A stretch of DNA of 29,348 nucleotides from Clostridia bacterium (GCA_900770165.1 CAAGJJ010000130.1:1-29348), one strand, 5' to 3'; numbered from the stretch's first letter, positions 1 to 10,369 are shown. A program made the numbers and translations. Notes: generated from the sequence alone by a model not told the origin.

Positions 1-3
1 AGT

Positions 4-3000
4 ATGAGAAACAGATTTAAACGATTTTTTACTATGGTACTTGCTATTGTTACATTTTTTACTTCTATTCCATTAAGTAATCTTACCTTTACCAAGGCTA
101 AATCGGCAGTTGCTAATAATGGTGAAGAATATGACTATTATATCAATGTAACTATTGACCTTGATGGTGGTACTACTGATGGTATTTTTTACAGGTCTCA
201 GGTAGACAGGGATGGTGCTGGATACAGTGCAGGTCAGTGGGTAAGTAAATTTGGTGCTGGCAAAACATTTCTTGATAAGCATGGTGTAAAACATACTGTT
301 GCTAACAGGGGAGCAGATGACCCAGATGAAGGAGATTTCATAGTCCGTGCGGATGCTGTTGGTGTTACTCCACATGTTGTTATAGCAACTCCTACAAAAG
401 AAGGTTATACGTTTGCTGGATGGGATACTAACGCTAGTGTAAATAAATATGGTAGTTATGATGCATTTGATGTAGGATGCTGGAATCCGGGAAGCATAAC
501 AATAACAGCGTTATGGGAAAGAGATACAGCCAACATGACAGTGTACTATGATTCAGGTGTAAAATATGTTGGTTCAGATGGCTATAGTGATGATTATGAT
601 TTCACCTATAGCGGACAAGACCATAATTTTCCATTAAATTCAACTTTACAGACTAATGTACATTTAAAAGATGGATTTAATATGGTAGGTTTTCAGGAAG
701 ATGCTGTTGCAGATGGTTTTGTCTGGAATGGCTGGAAGACTAATCCGGATTATCCTAATGTATATTTTGATTCATGGACAATGGATACGAACAGAAGTAT
801 AAAGGTAATTACTAATACCACATTAAGTTTTGAATATGATGAAGGCTATGAAAATACTGCACATACTGAAACAGTACAGACAGATGATAAGTACTATGAT
901 TATCCAAAACTTAAAGATAGCTATGAACTTGATTATGTAGAAGATTTGGATACCGAAGAAAAGTGGTATACATATGATGGCAGAGATAATAAGGGTTCAT
1001 ATATATACTGGACAGCAAACCGACCTAGAAGGATAAAGTATCATTCAAAGCTAAAGGAAAGTGCAAAGAATACACTTAACTTAGACCAGAATGGTGCAAC
1101 CACAAAGGGAACAGAAAGAGTAGACGTATATCAGGGTGTAAAGATAGATGATATCACAATACCTAAGAAAGAATATACAGCTACATTTTTTGACGGTAAT
1201 AAGAAAGTACATGATGATATCATCAATAAGTTTAAATTCCTTGGATACTGGAATGATACTAAATATGTATGGGAAAAAGATACAACCGGATATGCTGATT
1301 TCTTTGAAACTGGACTGCCAAACGATTCAGATACAGTAGATACTATTAATGGTAACTATGGAGATGCATATTATTTTGATTTATATAGTGAAATAACCGG
1401 TACTGCCAGTACAGCTAATTTTACGGGGCGTTTAAATACATATAATAAGAATCTTAATACATGGATGAATTTTTCAATACGAAATACACCTAGTCAGAAA
1501 ATAAGGGTATCCATGCATGTAAATGGTGTTGGTATAATTGAAACAGAAGATGGTACAAAATGCCGTCAGTATTCATTTGAATTATCAAGTAATGAAGAAG
1601 TTAATATCTTTGTTGGTGGAAATGTAGAGATATATTTCTATAAAGAAACTTCTGGAAATGCAGAATTTTATATGGAGTTTCCACAGAAAAAAGAATTAAC
1701 AACAGGCTACTGGTATGATGAAAATGGTAAAGGATTAATTGAATATCCATTATCAAGAAATCATACTATAACAGCTAAATGGAGTGGAGATAATATAACT
1801 TTACCAGAAGCACCTGAAAAAGAAGGCTATACATTTGTCGGATGGCGTACTGAAGATGCTAAATTGATGACTTCTGAATTAGTGAAAGATAATTCTGATT
1901 ATCTTGACTGTAAGAATAATTATGGTGGAGATGTAGCTAAATGGTTTAAAGCCAGTAGGGAAGGTAAAACTAACTATGATGTTAAACACATGTATTTAGT
2001 GCCAAATTCATATTATCTTAATGATGAAGTTATACATTTTCAGTGGTATTACGTTGATTATGCCGGAGATGAAGTAGGACTTAGTAAAAACACAAAATTT
2101 ATCGCATGTTATGATGAGATTCCAAAGGTAACTGTTAAATTTGAATCAGGCAGTGATAATACATCTGAATATAATCAGAAGTATGATTTAACAGTATATG
2201 AAGGACAGTCATTAAAAATACCTGAAGAATCAGCAAGTTATTATAAAGGACGAAAATATGTAGTAAGCTTTGATAATAAAGGTATAGGCACAACACCTGA
2301 CAGTATAAGCGGTAATGCACCATTTGATTACTGGAATGTAAGAAGTGGTATAGATGAAGATGCAGATGAATTTTTTGCAGGAGAGACAATACCAAAAGTA
2401 AATAAAAATGGTATCTTAAGTGCAATATATAAAGATGTTGAAATCAGCAATTTACCAATATTAAGTGCAGATGGCTATATATTTGAAGGCTGGTATGAAG
2501 ATGCAGATTATACAATAAAAGCAGATAAAGTAAGTATAGACGGATATGGATATAACGCATTGGATGAGCCAGAGCTAATCACATTGTATGCGAAGTGGAA
2601 GAAAACAAGTGCCACATTGCGTACAGTAGGTGAAGAAGGAATAGCAGAAACGAACTATTCAGAAAGTACACAGATAGAAAAAGGCAGTATAGTACGAATA
2701 GAAGCAAAGCTTAGTAAAGGATATGTATTTAAAGGCTGGTATAATGGAGATATAATAATCAGTAATGATTTAAGTTTTGATTATACTATGCCGGATGAAG
2801 ATACAGTTTTAACAGCTAAAGCAGAGCCAAAATGGTATGTACTTACCTTTGACCCTAATGGTGGTATTTTAAAGAATCCCGGAGATAATTTATATCCATT
2901 AGATAAAAGCAGAACTAATTATGTATATACTCAGTGGAATAAGAGCTTTTATGCTTATATGACCGGTGATATACCAACAAGAACAGGTTATAGATTTGCA

Positions 3001-6000
3001 GGCTGGTATTTAGGAAATGAAGCAGTATTTAGTAAAACCGGATATGCTTTATATAATACAAGTTTGTTTAGTTATGATACTGATTATCATTGGAGATATG
3101 ACGGTAATGTAACTGTAAAGGCTGATTGGGAACATATTAAATATACTGTAAAATATGCAACAACATATGGTACAGGAAGTATACCTGATGAAGTATATAA
3201 TTATAGAGATGAATTTATATTAAAAGATGGAAATGCCTTTAAAAAGGATGGATATGAATTTGACCACTATTATGTAAGACGTGAATCAGATAATAAAGTA
3301 TATTGTATAGATGGTGTATGGCATAGTACAGATAAAAGTGACAGTTATGGAAATAATGTTGCTAACTGGTATGACAGATATTATACCGGTAAGAAATTCA
3401 CAATGGATGCAGCATGGGTAAGAACAGATATAACAGATGATGAAACATTTACTTTCTGGGCTTTTCCAAAACCATGTCAGTATACAGTTACATATTATGC
3501 TAATGGTGGTAATCATTCAGATGGACAGACAAAATGGACAGATACAGCTACCTATGATACAAAGTATGATACATGGCGTAATGGCTTAGTACGAAACGGA
3601 TATGAATTTATCGGATGGAATACAAAAGCTGATGGAACTGGAACATGGTGGGCTACTAAGAATGAAAAAGGTACAAACTGGACACAGAAAGCAGATGGTT
3701 TATGGTATTTTACAGGAATCTGGAATACAGATAATGGATGTCCTTTATCAGATATAGACCTGTATGCAGTATGGAAACCGGTTGAATACAGTATCACTTA
3801 TAACTTAGATGGTGGTATAGTAACTGTAAAGAATCCTATAAGTTATACAATAGAAACGAATACATTTTCATTAAATAATCCTGTTAAAGCCGGATATACA
3901 TTCGTTGGATGGACAGGTAGTAATGGTACAACACCACAGAAAACAGTAACAATATTAAAGGGAAGTATGGGTAATAAGACATATACCGCTAACTGGGTAA
4001 AAGATAAAACAATTAAGTTTAAATCGGTTGGACATGTCGGTGAAGAATATAATTCAAGACTGGATGTATCAGTTGCAGCAGGTAAGTCTTATAAAATACC
4101 TGAAGAATCAGTTAATTATTATAAAGGTAGAGGATATACTGTTAAATTTAATAACAATGGCATAGGTACAAAGCCTGAAGATATAACTGGTAACGCACCT
4201 TTTGTTAGTTGGGATGTTGAAAGTGGTATAGATGAAGATGCAGATGGATTTTTAGCAGGTGAAACAATACCATATGTAAACAGAGATGGTATATTAAGAG
4301 CTGAATATAATGATGTTAAATTCAGTGATGATGATTTACCAAAGCTTACAGCAACAGGTTATATATTCAGAGGATGGTATACTGATGAAGGTTTAACTCA
4401 TAAAGCAAGTGACGAATATCTTATAGACGGATACGGATATAATGTTTTAGATAAGCCTGAAGAAGTAACACTTTATGCAAAATGGGAAGCTTCTGCAAAC
4501 CAGTATACAGTAGAACATTATCTTATGAACTTTAATGGTAAATATGATGATGTAGCATCATATATAGATACATATGCAGCTAAAACAGCTGAAAGTGTAA
4601 CACCACCAGTAAGAACATTTGAAGGTTTTACAAGCCCTGAAACACAGACTGTAACCGTAAAACCGGATGGCAGCACTGTAATAAAATATTACTATACAAG
4701 AAATAAATATATATTGGATTTAAACTCTTGGATAGATAATACAAAATATAGTGATTTGCTTTATTACACAGAAGATGAAAATGGCAACAGAAATCAGTTT
4801 ATAGCAGCGAAAGCTACTGTAAAGATAAATGGTGTTGAATATGCCAAGGATGTAACAGATTATGAAAGCAGGTATGTATTTTATGGCAGTGAAATTGAAA
4901 TGATTATCACACCTGAAACAGGACACACCATAGTAAAAGATGAGACAGTAGATTATACATACAATGTATATGAAAATGTCGCAACTATTAAACTTACAAT
5001 GCCAGCTTCAGATAAGGAAGTTGCACCTGTATTGTTTACAGACAGTGTAAAGTATGTTGTAAATCATTATCTTATGAATCTTGATGGAAAGACATATACA
5101 TTAACTGATACATATACAGGTAAGGCAAAAGCAAACCATTATGTAACACCGGCAGTAAATTCATATGAAGGCTTTACAAGTCCAAATACACAGAATGTAA
5201 GAATCAAAGCAGATGGAAGTACAGTAATAAATTATTATTATACAAGAAATCAGTATTATCTTAACTTAAATGGATATTTACAGTATAAAGATAGAAGCGA
5301 AGATTTTACAGAACTGGTAGAGACAGTAAAGAATCTTAATAATGAAGATGTACGGAATGAATTTGCTACAGCTATAGTTAAGGTTAATGGTGAAATACAT
5401 GAAAACGGAAATAATGTAACAGACTTTTATGAGAAAGTGTTATTTGGAAGTACTTATGAAGTAATTACAACTGCAAAGACTGGTTATACAGTTATAGATA
5501 ACACAGAAACACTTACAGGTGTAGTTGAAGCCATTGATACTGAAACAGGTAATGAAGTAAAACCACATGTTAAAGTAAACAGCTATACAATTAAATTTGA
5601 GCCTAATAAGCCAAGTAAAGCAACAGAAGATATAAGCAATGTATTAACACAGGATGTATATTATAATCGTGAATATAATCTTAAAAAGAATGAATATTCA
5701 TATACAGGTTATGATTTTACCGGATGGAATACAAAGGCTGATGGAACTGGAACAGCTTATAAGGATGAAGCTGTTATAAAGAATTTAACAGATAAAGATA
5801 ATGATACTGTAACATTATATGCACAGTGGAAGATACATAAATGGAACATAAATGTATACGTCAAGAATGAAAAACCTGATGGAACATTTGAAAATGAGAC
5901 ATTATGGAAATCTGAAGAACTGGAATATAATACAGAGTATAATTATACAATCTATAAAAATGATAAGGCTTATGAAGATTTAAGCACAAATGGTACAATG

Positions 6001-9000
6001 CCTGATAATAATGTTGATTTACATTTAACAGCATTAAGAAAACAGTATACTGTAACAGTAAACGGAGATAGTCATATCACAAATACAACAGGAAGCGGCA
6101 GATACAGATATGAATATGAACCTACAATAAGTGCCGAAGTAGAAGTTGGTTATCATTTCCTTAACTGGAATAATAACAGTTCTTTAAATAAAGAAGAAAT
6201 GCAGATAAAGGTATTAGGAGATATCACATATACAGCTTATACAGCACCAAATACTGATACAAAATATACTGTAAAGCATTATCAGATGAATTTAGACGGA
6301 ACAACTTATACACTTGCTGATACAGAAAACTTTACAGGAGTAACAGATAAAGAAGTTACACCTAAAGTTAAAAAGTATGAAGGCTTCACAAGTCCTGAAG
6401 CACAGACAGTTACAATCAAGGGTGATGGCAGTACAGTTGTTGAGTATTATTATACAAGAAACAAACGTCATTTTAACATTAGGGGATATATCAATAATGT
6501 ATACAGAGATGAACTTGTTGATATAGTAACTAATCCTGTAACAGGAGAAGACGAAACTCATATAGCCGGTACAATGGTAGTAACCATTAACGGTGAAGTA
6601 AAAGCAAGAGATGTATTAAGCTTTGAACAGGATGTATATTATGGAAGCAAGATTAATATTGTTACAACGACAAAGGATGGCTATATAACACATAATGAAA
6701 ATTTAGATATTATTATGCCAAAAAGTAACCATACACAAGTTATAATAATTGAATCAGACACCATAACATATACTGTAAGACACTGGAAAAAGAATGTTAA
6801 TACAGATACTAACGTCTATGATGAAAATGTATTAGATGAAAAGAATTATTCTTTAGCTGATACAGAAGTTATATCTGGAAAAGCATACAGTTGGGTAACA
6901 CCAGTTATAAAGACATATGAAGGATTTACATATAAGGCTACACTTCCAAGTGAAGGAACAGCTTATATAAAGCCTGATGGAAGTACAGTAATTGATGTAT
7001 ATTACAGTAGAAATAAATATGTAATTGACCATACTGATGATTATTTAACAGATGTAGAATATGGTAATGGTATCAAAGATGTAAGTGGATTAAATACTTA
7101 TGAATATGAGCAGGAAGTCATGCTTACAGCTAATTTAAAAACCGGTTATCACTGGCATGATACAGATGACTGTATAAGCAGCATTAAGTATCCTACAGGC
7201 TGGTATAGTAGGGATAATTCAGGTGTTGAAGGAATCTTAAAAGATAACACAACATATGAATCACAGAGTATTAAGTTTAATATGCCTGCAAGAGATGTAA
7301 AACTTGGTGTAAAAGCTACAAATAATTCTTATACAGTAGTATATAATGAAAATAGACCTACTGACCCTAGTTCACTTTATAATGTACAGGTTATAGATGA
7401 AATTAAGCAGGAGTTTATTTATAATGAAAGTCAGAATATAGCTACAAATAAGTTTAATTTAGCAGGATATACAAGAAAGTTAGGCTGGATGACAAAACCA
7501 AGTACAGATGGTAATGGAACAGCTGATTATGCTTATGGAGAGACAGTAATAAATCTTACTGATAAGAACTTGGATGTAATTAATCTTTATGCAATATGGG
7601 AAGATAATGCACCTGAAATGCTTGATATAAGTAGTACAAATAATTTTGCAGACACACAGACAGTAACACTTTATGCAAGAGACTTAGGAAGTGGTGTAGC
7701 ATATATAAGCTTCACAAAAGACACTGAAAAAGAATCTTATGAAAAGGTTACATGTAGTAATAATGGTGTAGTAACAGTTACAAAGACTATAAATGATAAT
7801 GGTACTTATGTATTAAGTGCTAAAGATAAAAATGGAAAAGTAAGTAAAACTACAATTACATTTTATAAGACAACATGGGATACAAATAAGAACCATATCA
7901 TAGCAGCGGATGGATTAAGTGTAGTAGAAGCTGATTTCACATCAGTTCCAACTGCTTTAAGTACCAAAACAAGTATAAATACAGCCGGAAGTATATTAAG
8001 ACCTGTGACAAGCAGGGATGGTGTAGATTTCCTTGGCTGGAATACATCAGACACAGCATTAGCAGGAAATATGAGTATAACAGTAAACTCAGATGGAGCT
8101 TATTATGCAGTATGGATAGATAATGATGTACCTGTAGCAGTACTTGATAATATAACATCAGATATATCAGCAACCCAGACAATAACATTCAGTCTGTATG
8201 ATACAGCTGAAAAAAGAATTGATACTGGTTCAGATATAAAGGGATATTATATAGGTACAAATCCAAAAGCAAGATTAAATGAGTTTAAATCTGTAACATC
8301 AGGCAAAGACGGAAGCTTTAGTGGAAAAGAAACAGTTACACTTGATAAGGAGACAACATATTATATATTCCCGGTTGATAAAGCCGGTAATATAGGTGAT
8401 ACAATCAAATTAAATGGTGGAAATGGTTTATTATTCCATAGAGTAGACTTTGATGCGAATGGAACAGATGAAAGTCCGGCAACAGTAAATGTACCATATG
8501 CAGTAATACCACATGGAAGTACAATAACATTGCCAACAGCTTATAGATTAGGCTACCATGATGCGTCTGGAAATGAAGAACAGACAGAAGAAAATGATGG
8601 AAAGACAGGTTACTGGGGAAACAGTAAAACTGCATCCGTTGGCTTTAATATACTTAAGGTTGATAAAGACTATACAGTATATGCATTATGGAAAGCAAAT
8701 AAATATGCAATTATACTTTCAAGCAATAAGCCAATGATTAATAACGGATATAGAGCAAATTCTTTCTATAAACCAACTGGTGATAAAAAGATTATAGTAA
8801 CATATGATGAAGAAATACCTTTTGAAAATGTAAATAATCCAAGTTTAACAGGATGGACATTTAAAGGATATGCAAATACCATATTAAGTACAGCTGATAA
8901 TAATGAAAGTAAAGAGCTTATAGATATAAGTGGACAGAAATTTAATCTTCAGTTTGTTAAAGACTGGTATGAAGCTAATAATAAAGAATTTAGTAATATA

Positions 9001-9498
9001 ACAGATATAACACTTTATGCAGCATGGAGTGAAAATAAATATACAGTTAATTATGATACAGTAGGTGGTACAGCACTTAAAAACAGTAGAGTAACACACT
9101 GGTATGAAGAAAGTTTCACTCTTCCAAAAGCAACAGGTGATTATTATGATGGATATAAGCCTCTTGATACAGCAGGTAAAGCCATAACAACATACAGACC
9201 CGGACATATCTTTATGAACTGGATATGTGATGGAACAGTATATGTAAATGGTGGAACAGCTGAAAGACTTATAGCTGATAATAATGGTGAATGTACTATT
9301 AAGGCAGTCTGGAAAACTAAAAAAACAGTTACACTTAATATTACTTCCGATACTTTCAGAGAAAGTATGACTAATGATTATGCTGCTTTAATTGATAAAG
9401 TATGGGCTTCTAAAGGTACTGATTTCTTAAATAATGAACAGGAAACTATTAAAGAATATACCTTTACTAAATCAAGTGATATCGTTTCTACTAAATAA
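4..9498 (+). CDS. Giant secreted multi-repeat surface protein (InlB/Flg_new and MucBP-like repeats)
   Basis: A 3164-residue protein starting with a signal peptide: basic MRNRFKRF, a hydrophobic core to about residue 22, and a likely cleavage after KAKSA near residue 35. The start is therefore probably complete although only 3 bases lie upstream. InlB B-repeat/Flg_new-type motifs (GY-F-GW) recur near residues 133, 607, 824, 905, 994, 1198, 1296, 1451, 1902, 2487 and 2673. Four MucBP-like repeats lie at about 1501-1572, 1684-1752, 2088-2156 and 2256-2339, each with HY/HW near the start and a YEGFTS...DGST...YYTRN-like end. Two Ig-like stretches (about 2540-2620 and 2710-2800) follow. A ~160-residue module occurs twice (709-865 and 1337-1494). 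These families are found in Firmicute surface proteins and adhesins. No LPXTG motif, C-terminal membrane helix or SLH/cell-wall binding domain is visible, so anchoring is unexplained. A terminator follows at once. Adhesin role is inferred. Confidence 0.9.
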   Translation: MRNRFKRFFTMVLAIVTFFTSIPLSNLTFTKAKSAVANNGEEYDYYINVTIDLDGGTTDGIFYRSQVDRDGAGYSAGQWVSKFGAGKTFLDKHGVKHTVANRGADDPDEGDFIVRADAVGVTPHVVIATPTKEGYTFAGWDTNASVNKYGSYDAFDVGCWNPGSITITALWERDTANMTVYYDSGVKYVGSDGYSDDYDFTYSGQDHNFPLNSTLQTNVHLKDGFNMVGFQEDAVADGFVWNGWKTNPDYPNVYFDSWTMDTNRSIKVITNTTLSFEYDEGYENTAHTETVQTDDKYYDYPKLKDSYELDYVEDLDTEEKWYTYDGRDNKGSYIYWTANRPRRIKYHSKLKESAKNTLNLDQNGATTKGTERVDVYQGVKIDDITIPKKEYTATFFDGNKKVHDDIINKFKFLGYWNDTKYVWEKDTTGYADFFETGLPNDSDTVDTINGNYGDAYYFDLYSEITGTASTANFTGRLNTYNKNLNTWMNFSIRNTPSQKIRVSMHVNGVGIIETEDGTKCRQYSFELSSNEEVNIFVGGNVEIYFYKETSGNAEFYMEFPQKKELTTGYWYDENGKGLIEYPLSRNHTITAKWSGDNITLPEAPEKEGYTFVGWRTEDAKLMTSELVKDNSDYLDCKNNYGGDVAKWFKASREGKTNYDVKHMYLVPNSYYLNDEVIHFQWYYVDYAGDEVGLSKNTKFIACYDEIPKVTVKFESGSDNTSEYNQKYDLTVYEGQSLKIPEESASYYKGRKYVVSFDNKGIGTTPDSISGNAPFDYWNVRSGIDEDADEFFAGETIPKVNKNGILSAIYKDVEISNLPILSADGYIFEGWYEDADYTIKADKVSIDGYGYNALDEPELITLYAKWKKTSATLRTVGEEGIAETNYSESTQIEKGSIVRIEAKLSKGYVFKGWYNGDIIISNDLSFDYTMPDEDTVLTAKAEPKWYVLTFDPNGGILKNPGDNLYPLDKSRTNYVYTQWNKSFYAYMTGDIPTRTGYRFAGWYLGNEAVFSKTGYALYNTSLFSYDTDYHWRYDGNVTVKADWEHIKYTVKYATTYGTGSIPDEVYNYRDEFILKDGNAFKKDGYEFDHYYVRRESDNKVYCIDGVWHSTDKSDSYGNNVANWYDRYYTGKKFTMDAAWVRTDITDDETFTFWAFPKPCQYTVTYYANGGNHSDGQTKWTDTATYDTKYDTWRNGLVRNGYEFIGWNTKADGTGTWWATKNEKGTNWTQKADGLWYFTGIWNTDNGCPLSDIDLYAVWKPVEYSITYNLDGGIVTVKNPISYTIETNTFSLNNPVKAGYTFVGWTGSNGTTPQKTVTILKGSMGNKTYTANWVKDKTIKFKSVGHVGEEYNSRLDVSVAAGKSYKIPEESVNYYKGRGYTVKFNNNGIGTKPEDITGNAPFVSWDVESGIDEDADGFLAGETIPYVNRDGILRAEYNDVKFSDDDLPKLTATGYIFRGWYTDEGLTHKASDEYLIDGYGYNVLDKPEEVTLYAKWEASANQYTVEHYLMNFNGKYDDVASYIDTYAAKTAESVTPPVRTFEGFTSPETQTVTVKPDGSTVIKYYYTRNKYILDLNSWIDNTKYSDLLYYTEDENGNRNQFIAAKATVKINGVEYAKDVTDYESRYVFYGSEIEMIITPETGHTIVKDETVDYTYNVYENVATIKLTMPASDKEVAPVLFTDSVKYVVNHYLMNLDGKTYTLTDTYTGKAKANHYVTPAVNSYEGFTSPNTQNVRIKADGSTVINYYYTRNQYYLNLNGYLQYKDRSEDFTELVETVKNLNNEDVRNEFATAIVKVNGEIHENGNNVTDFYEKVLFGSTYEVITTAKTGYTVIDNTETLTGVVEAIDTETGNEVKPHVKVNSYTIKFEPNKPSKATEDISNVLTQDVYYNREYNLKKNEYSYTGYDFTGWNTKADGTGTAYKDEAVIKNLTDKDNDTVTLYAQWKIHKWNINVYVKNEKPDGTFENETLWKSEELEYNTEYNYTIYKNDKAYEDLSTNGTMPDNNVDLHLTALRKQYTVTVNGDSHITNTTGSGRYRYEYEPTISAEVEVGYHFLNWNNNSSLNKEEMQIKVLGDITYTAYTAPNTDTKYTVKHYQMNLDGTTYTLADTENFTGVTDKEVTPKVKKYEGFTSPEAQTVTIKGDGSTVVEYYYTRNKRHFNIRGYINNVYRDELVDIVTNPVTGEDETHIAGTMVVTINGEVKARDVLSFEQDVYYGSKINIVTTTKDGYITHNENLDIIMPKSNHTQVIIIESDTITYTVRHWKKNVNTDTNVYDENVLDEKNYSLADTEVISGKAYSWVTPVIKTYEGFTYKATLPSEGTAYIKPDGSTVIDVYYSRNKYVIDHTDDYLTDVEYGNGIKDVSGLNTYEYEQEVMLTANLKTGYHWHDTDDCISSIKYPTGWYSRDNSGVEGILKDNTTYESQSIKFNMPARDVKLGVKATNNSYTVVYNENRPTDPSSLYNVQVIDEIKQEFIYNESQNIATNKFNLAGYTRKLGWMTKPSTDGNGTADYAYGETVINLTDKNLDVINLYAIWEDNAPEMLDISSTNNFADTQTVTLYARDLGSGVAYISFTKDTEKESYEKVTCSNNGVVTVTKTINDNGTYVLSAKDKNGKVSKTTITFYKTTWDTNKNHIIAADGLSVVEADFTSVPTALSTKTSINTAGSILRPVTSRDGVDFLGWNTSDTALAGNMSITVNSDGAYYAVWIDNDVPVAVLDNITSDISATQTITFSLYDTAEKRIDTGSDIKGYYIGTNPKARLNEFKSVTSGKDGSFSGKETVTLDKETTYYIFPVDKAGNIGDTIKLNGGNGLLFHRVDFDANGTDESPATVNVPYAVIPHGSTITLPTAYRLGYHDASGNEEQTEENDGKTGYWGNSKTASVGFNILKVDKDYTVYALWKANKYAIILSSNKPMINNGYRANSFYKPTGDKKIIVTYDEEIPFENVNNPSLTGWTFKGYANTILSTADNNESKELIDISGQKFNLQFVKDWYEANNKEFSNITDITLYAAWSENKYTVNYDTVGGTALKNSRVTHWYEESFTLPKATGDYYDGYKPLDTAGKAITTYRPGHIFMNWICDGTVYVNGGTAERLIADNNGECTIKAVWKTKKTVTLNITSDTFRESMTNDYAALIDKVWASKGTDFLNNEQETIKEYTFTKSSDIVSTK
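2128..2598 (+). repeat. Long internal module, copy 1
   Basis: Coding repeat of about 157 residues within the giant protein. Shared landmarks with copy 2 (4012-4485) are KIPEES, YYKGR, GIGT, SGIDEDAD, AGETIP, DGYGYN and LYAKW, in the same order. It contains one GYIFEGW Flg_new-type motif. Copies have diverged at many positions, so the duplication is not recent. Confidence 0.88.
4012..4485 (+). repeat. Long internal module, copy 2
   Basis: Second copy of the ~157-residue module at 2128-2598, with the same ordered landmarks (KIPEES, YYKGR, SGIDEDAD, AGETIP, DGYGYN, LYAKW). It is followed directly by the first MucBP-like repeat, whereas copy 1 is followed by further GW-type repeats. Confidence 0.88.
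4504..4719 (+). repeat. MucBP-like repeat 1
   Basis: Encodes YTVEHYLMN at the start, FEGFTSPETQ in the middle and DGSTVIKYYYTRN at the end, the pattern of MucBP-type repeats of Firmicute surface proteins. Confidence 0.75.
5053..5259 (+). repeat. MucBP-like repeat 2
   Basis: Encodes YVVNHYLMNLDG, YEGFTSPNTQ and DGSTVINYYYTRN; closest in layout to repeats 1 and 3. Confidence 0.75.
6265..6471 (+). repeat. MucBP-like repeat 3
   Basis: Encodes YTVKHYQMNLDG, YEGFTSPEAQ and DGSTVVEYYYTRN, the same ordered motifs as repeats 1 and 2. Confidence 0.75.
6769..7020 (+). repeat. MucBP-like repeat 4 (divergent, with insertions)
   Basis: Encodes YTVRHWKKN, YEGFTYKATLPS and DGSTVIDVYYSRN. It is the longest and most divergent of the four, with an insertion after the HW motif. 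Confidence 0.65.
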
Positions 9499-9504
9499 GC
9501 TTTT

Positions 9505-9535
9505 AAGAGGGCAGATAAACCTGCCCTCTTTTTTT
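9505..9535 (+). terminator. Rho-independent terminator of the giant gene
   Basis: A perfect 10-bp stem (AAGAGGGCAG at 9505-9514, CTGCCCTCTT at 9521-9530), a 6-base loop and a T run to 9535. It starts 7 bases after the stop codon and separates the giant gene from the regulator downstream. Confidence 0.95.
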
Positions 9536-9551
9536 CTCCTTCTATTTTTTA

Positions 9552-9580
9552 TTGACATATACCCTAAAAGGATATATACT
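9552..9580 (+). promoter_or_regulatory. SigA-type promoter with dyad operator in the spacer
   Basis: TTGACA (9552-9557), a 17-base spacer and TATACT (9575-9580) match the vegetative consensus closely. The spacer and -10 region hold an imperfect dyad, TATACCCT-AAA-AGGATATA, placed to block RNA polymerase if bound. The same core and dyad half-sites recur at 23835-23863. The gene downstream encodes a small HTH protein, so autoregulation is a natural inference. Confidence 0.85.
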
Positions 9581-9615
9581 ATAGATATAAAAATAAATAA
9601 AGGCAGGGAAGAAGC

Positions 9616-9870
9616 ATGAGTATAGAAACGACCAAAAAGGTAAAAGAGAAGATAGTAAAGAAAGAAATAAGTATAGAAAAGACTAATGAAGTGCAGTCAG
9701 TAAGGGTAAAAAGGATAAGAGGCATAACAGGGCTGACACAGAAGCAGTTTGCGGATAGATATAATATACCATATAAGACATTAGTTAAATGGGAACAGGA
9801 TGTTATTATGTGTGCTGAATACACACTGGATTTACTGGAATTTAAGGTAAAGTACGATTATACAAAATAA
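9616..9870 (+). CDS. Small Xre-like helix-turn-helix DNA-binding protein
   Basis: 84 residues. The N-terminal ~30 residues are highly charged (mostly K and E). Residues ~33-62 form an HTH of the Xre/YiaG type: RIRGITGLTQKQFADRY, then IPYKTLVKWEQD, where TLVKWE is the typical recognition-helix pattern. The C-terminal tail (YTLDLLEFKVKYDY) is short. The start is set by a GGGAAG ribosome binding site 8 bases upstream. The gene stands behind a strong promoter with a spacer dyad and lies 11 bases before the next gene, so the two are likely cotranscribed. It is the best candidate in the window for the protein binding the dyads at 9552-9580 and 23835-23863, but that link is inference. Confidence 0.85.
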   Translation: MSIETTKKVKEKIVKKEISIEKTNEVQSVRVKRIRGITGLTQKQFADRYNIPYKTLVKWEQDVIMCAEYTLDLLEFKVKYDYTK

Positions 9871-9881
9871 GGAGTTTTGAT

Positions 9882-10328
9882 ATGGAAGAATTAACTGTAA
9901 AAGTAGGAGATAAGGTATTAGTATCGGGCAGGTATAAGGAAGATGATTATATAGCTAAAGTAGAAAAGGTAACACCTACAGGACGAATAAAGCTGTCCGG
10001 TGGAAATTCTGCTCAGTTTGATAAATACGGCATACAGATGGGAGCTAATCTTTATTATTCGCATAGGTTGTCTATACCTACTAAGGAAGATTATAAGCGT
10101 GTAGAGAAAAATAAACTTGCAGGAAAAATTATATATAACATCAGGTCACTTAATACTGATAATCTTTACAATCTGGATATAACAACACTTACGGTTATTA
10201 AAGCTGCACTGGACTGCATAGGTGTTGAAGATGAAAAGATAAAAGAAGGAAATCTTAAGCAGATTTTAGATACACTGGCTGCAAAAAATGATAATTGCAA
10301 AACCAAACATAAAGATATAGAAAGATAA
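9882..10328 (+). CDS. Hypothetical protein with N-terminal SH3/KOW-like beta domain
   Basis: 148 residues, with a strong AAGGAG site overlapping the upstream stop. Residues 1-55 look like a small beta barrel (VGDKVLVSGRY, then IAKVEKVTPTGRIKLSGG), a pattern common in short phage and plasmid proteins that regulate or bind nucleic acid. Residues ~75-135 are mainly helical, ending in a lysine-rich tail. No catalytic motif is visible and the family is not recognised. It is the second gene after the HTH regulator and is followed by a terminator, making a two-gene unit. Confidence 0.75.
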   Translation: MEELTVKVGDKVLVSGRYKEDDYIAKVEKVTPTGRIKLSGGNSAQFDKYGIQMGANLYYSHRLSIPTKEDYKRVEKNKLAGKIIYNIRSLNTDNLYNLDITTLTVIKAALDCIGVEDEKIKEGNLKQILDTLAAKNDNCKTKHKDIER

Positions 10329-10369
10329 AATCATCCGGCAATAGTTGGCTGCTTCAAAATTAACCATAT

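Noticed and set aside
4504..7020. CRISPR-like spaced repeats suggested by the recurring motif in the giant gene
   Set aside because: The repeats are in-frame protein repeats with synonymous variation and spacings of 550, 1200 and 500 bases, not short direct repeats with uniform spacers.
73..9207. Many antisense open frames beneath the giant gene
   Set aside because: They lack ribosome binding sites, show low-complexity composition expected from reversed AT-rich repeats, and lie opposite a clearly coding frame with conserved protein repeats.
9434..9619. 61-residue frame spanning the end of the giant gene and the terminator
   Set aside because: It crosses a strong terminator and the following promoter, has no ribosome binding site, and overlaps two real features.
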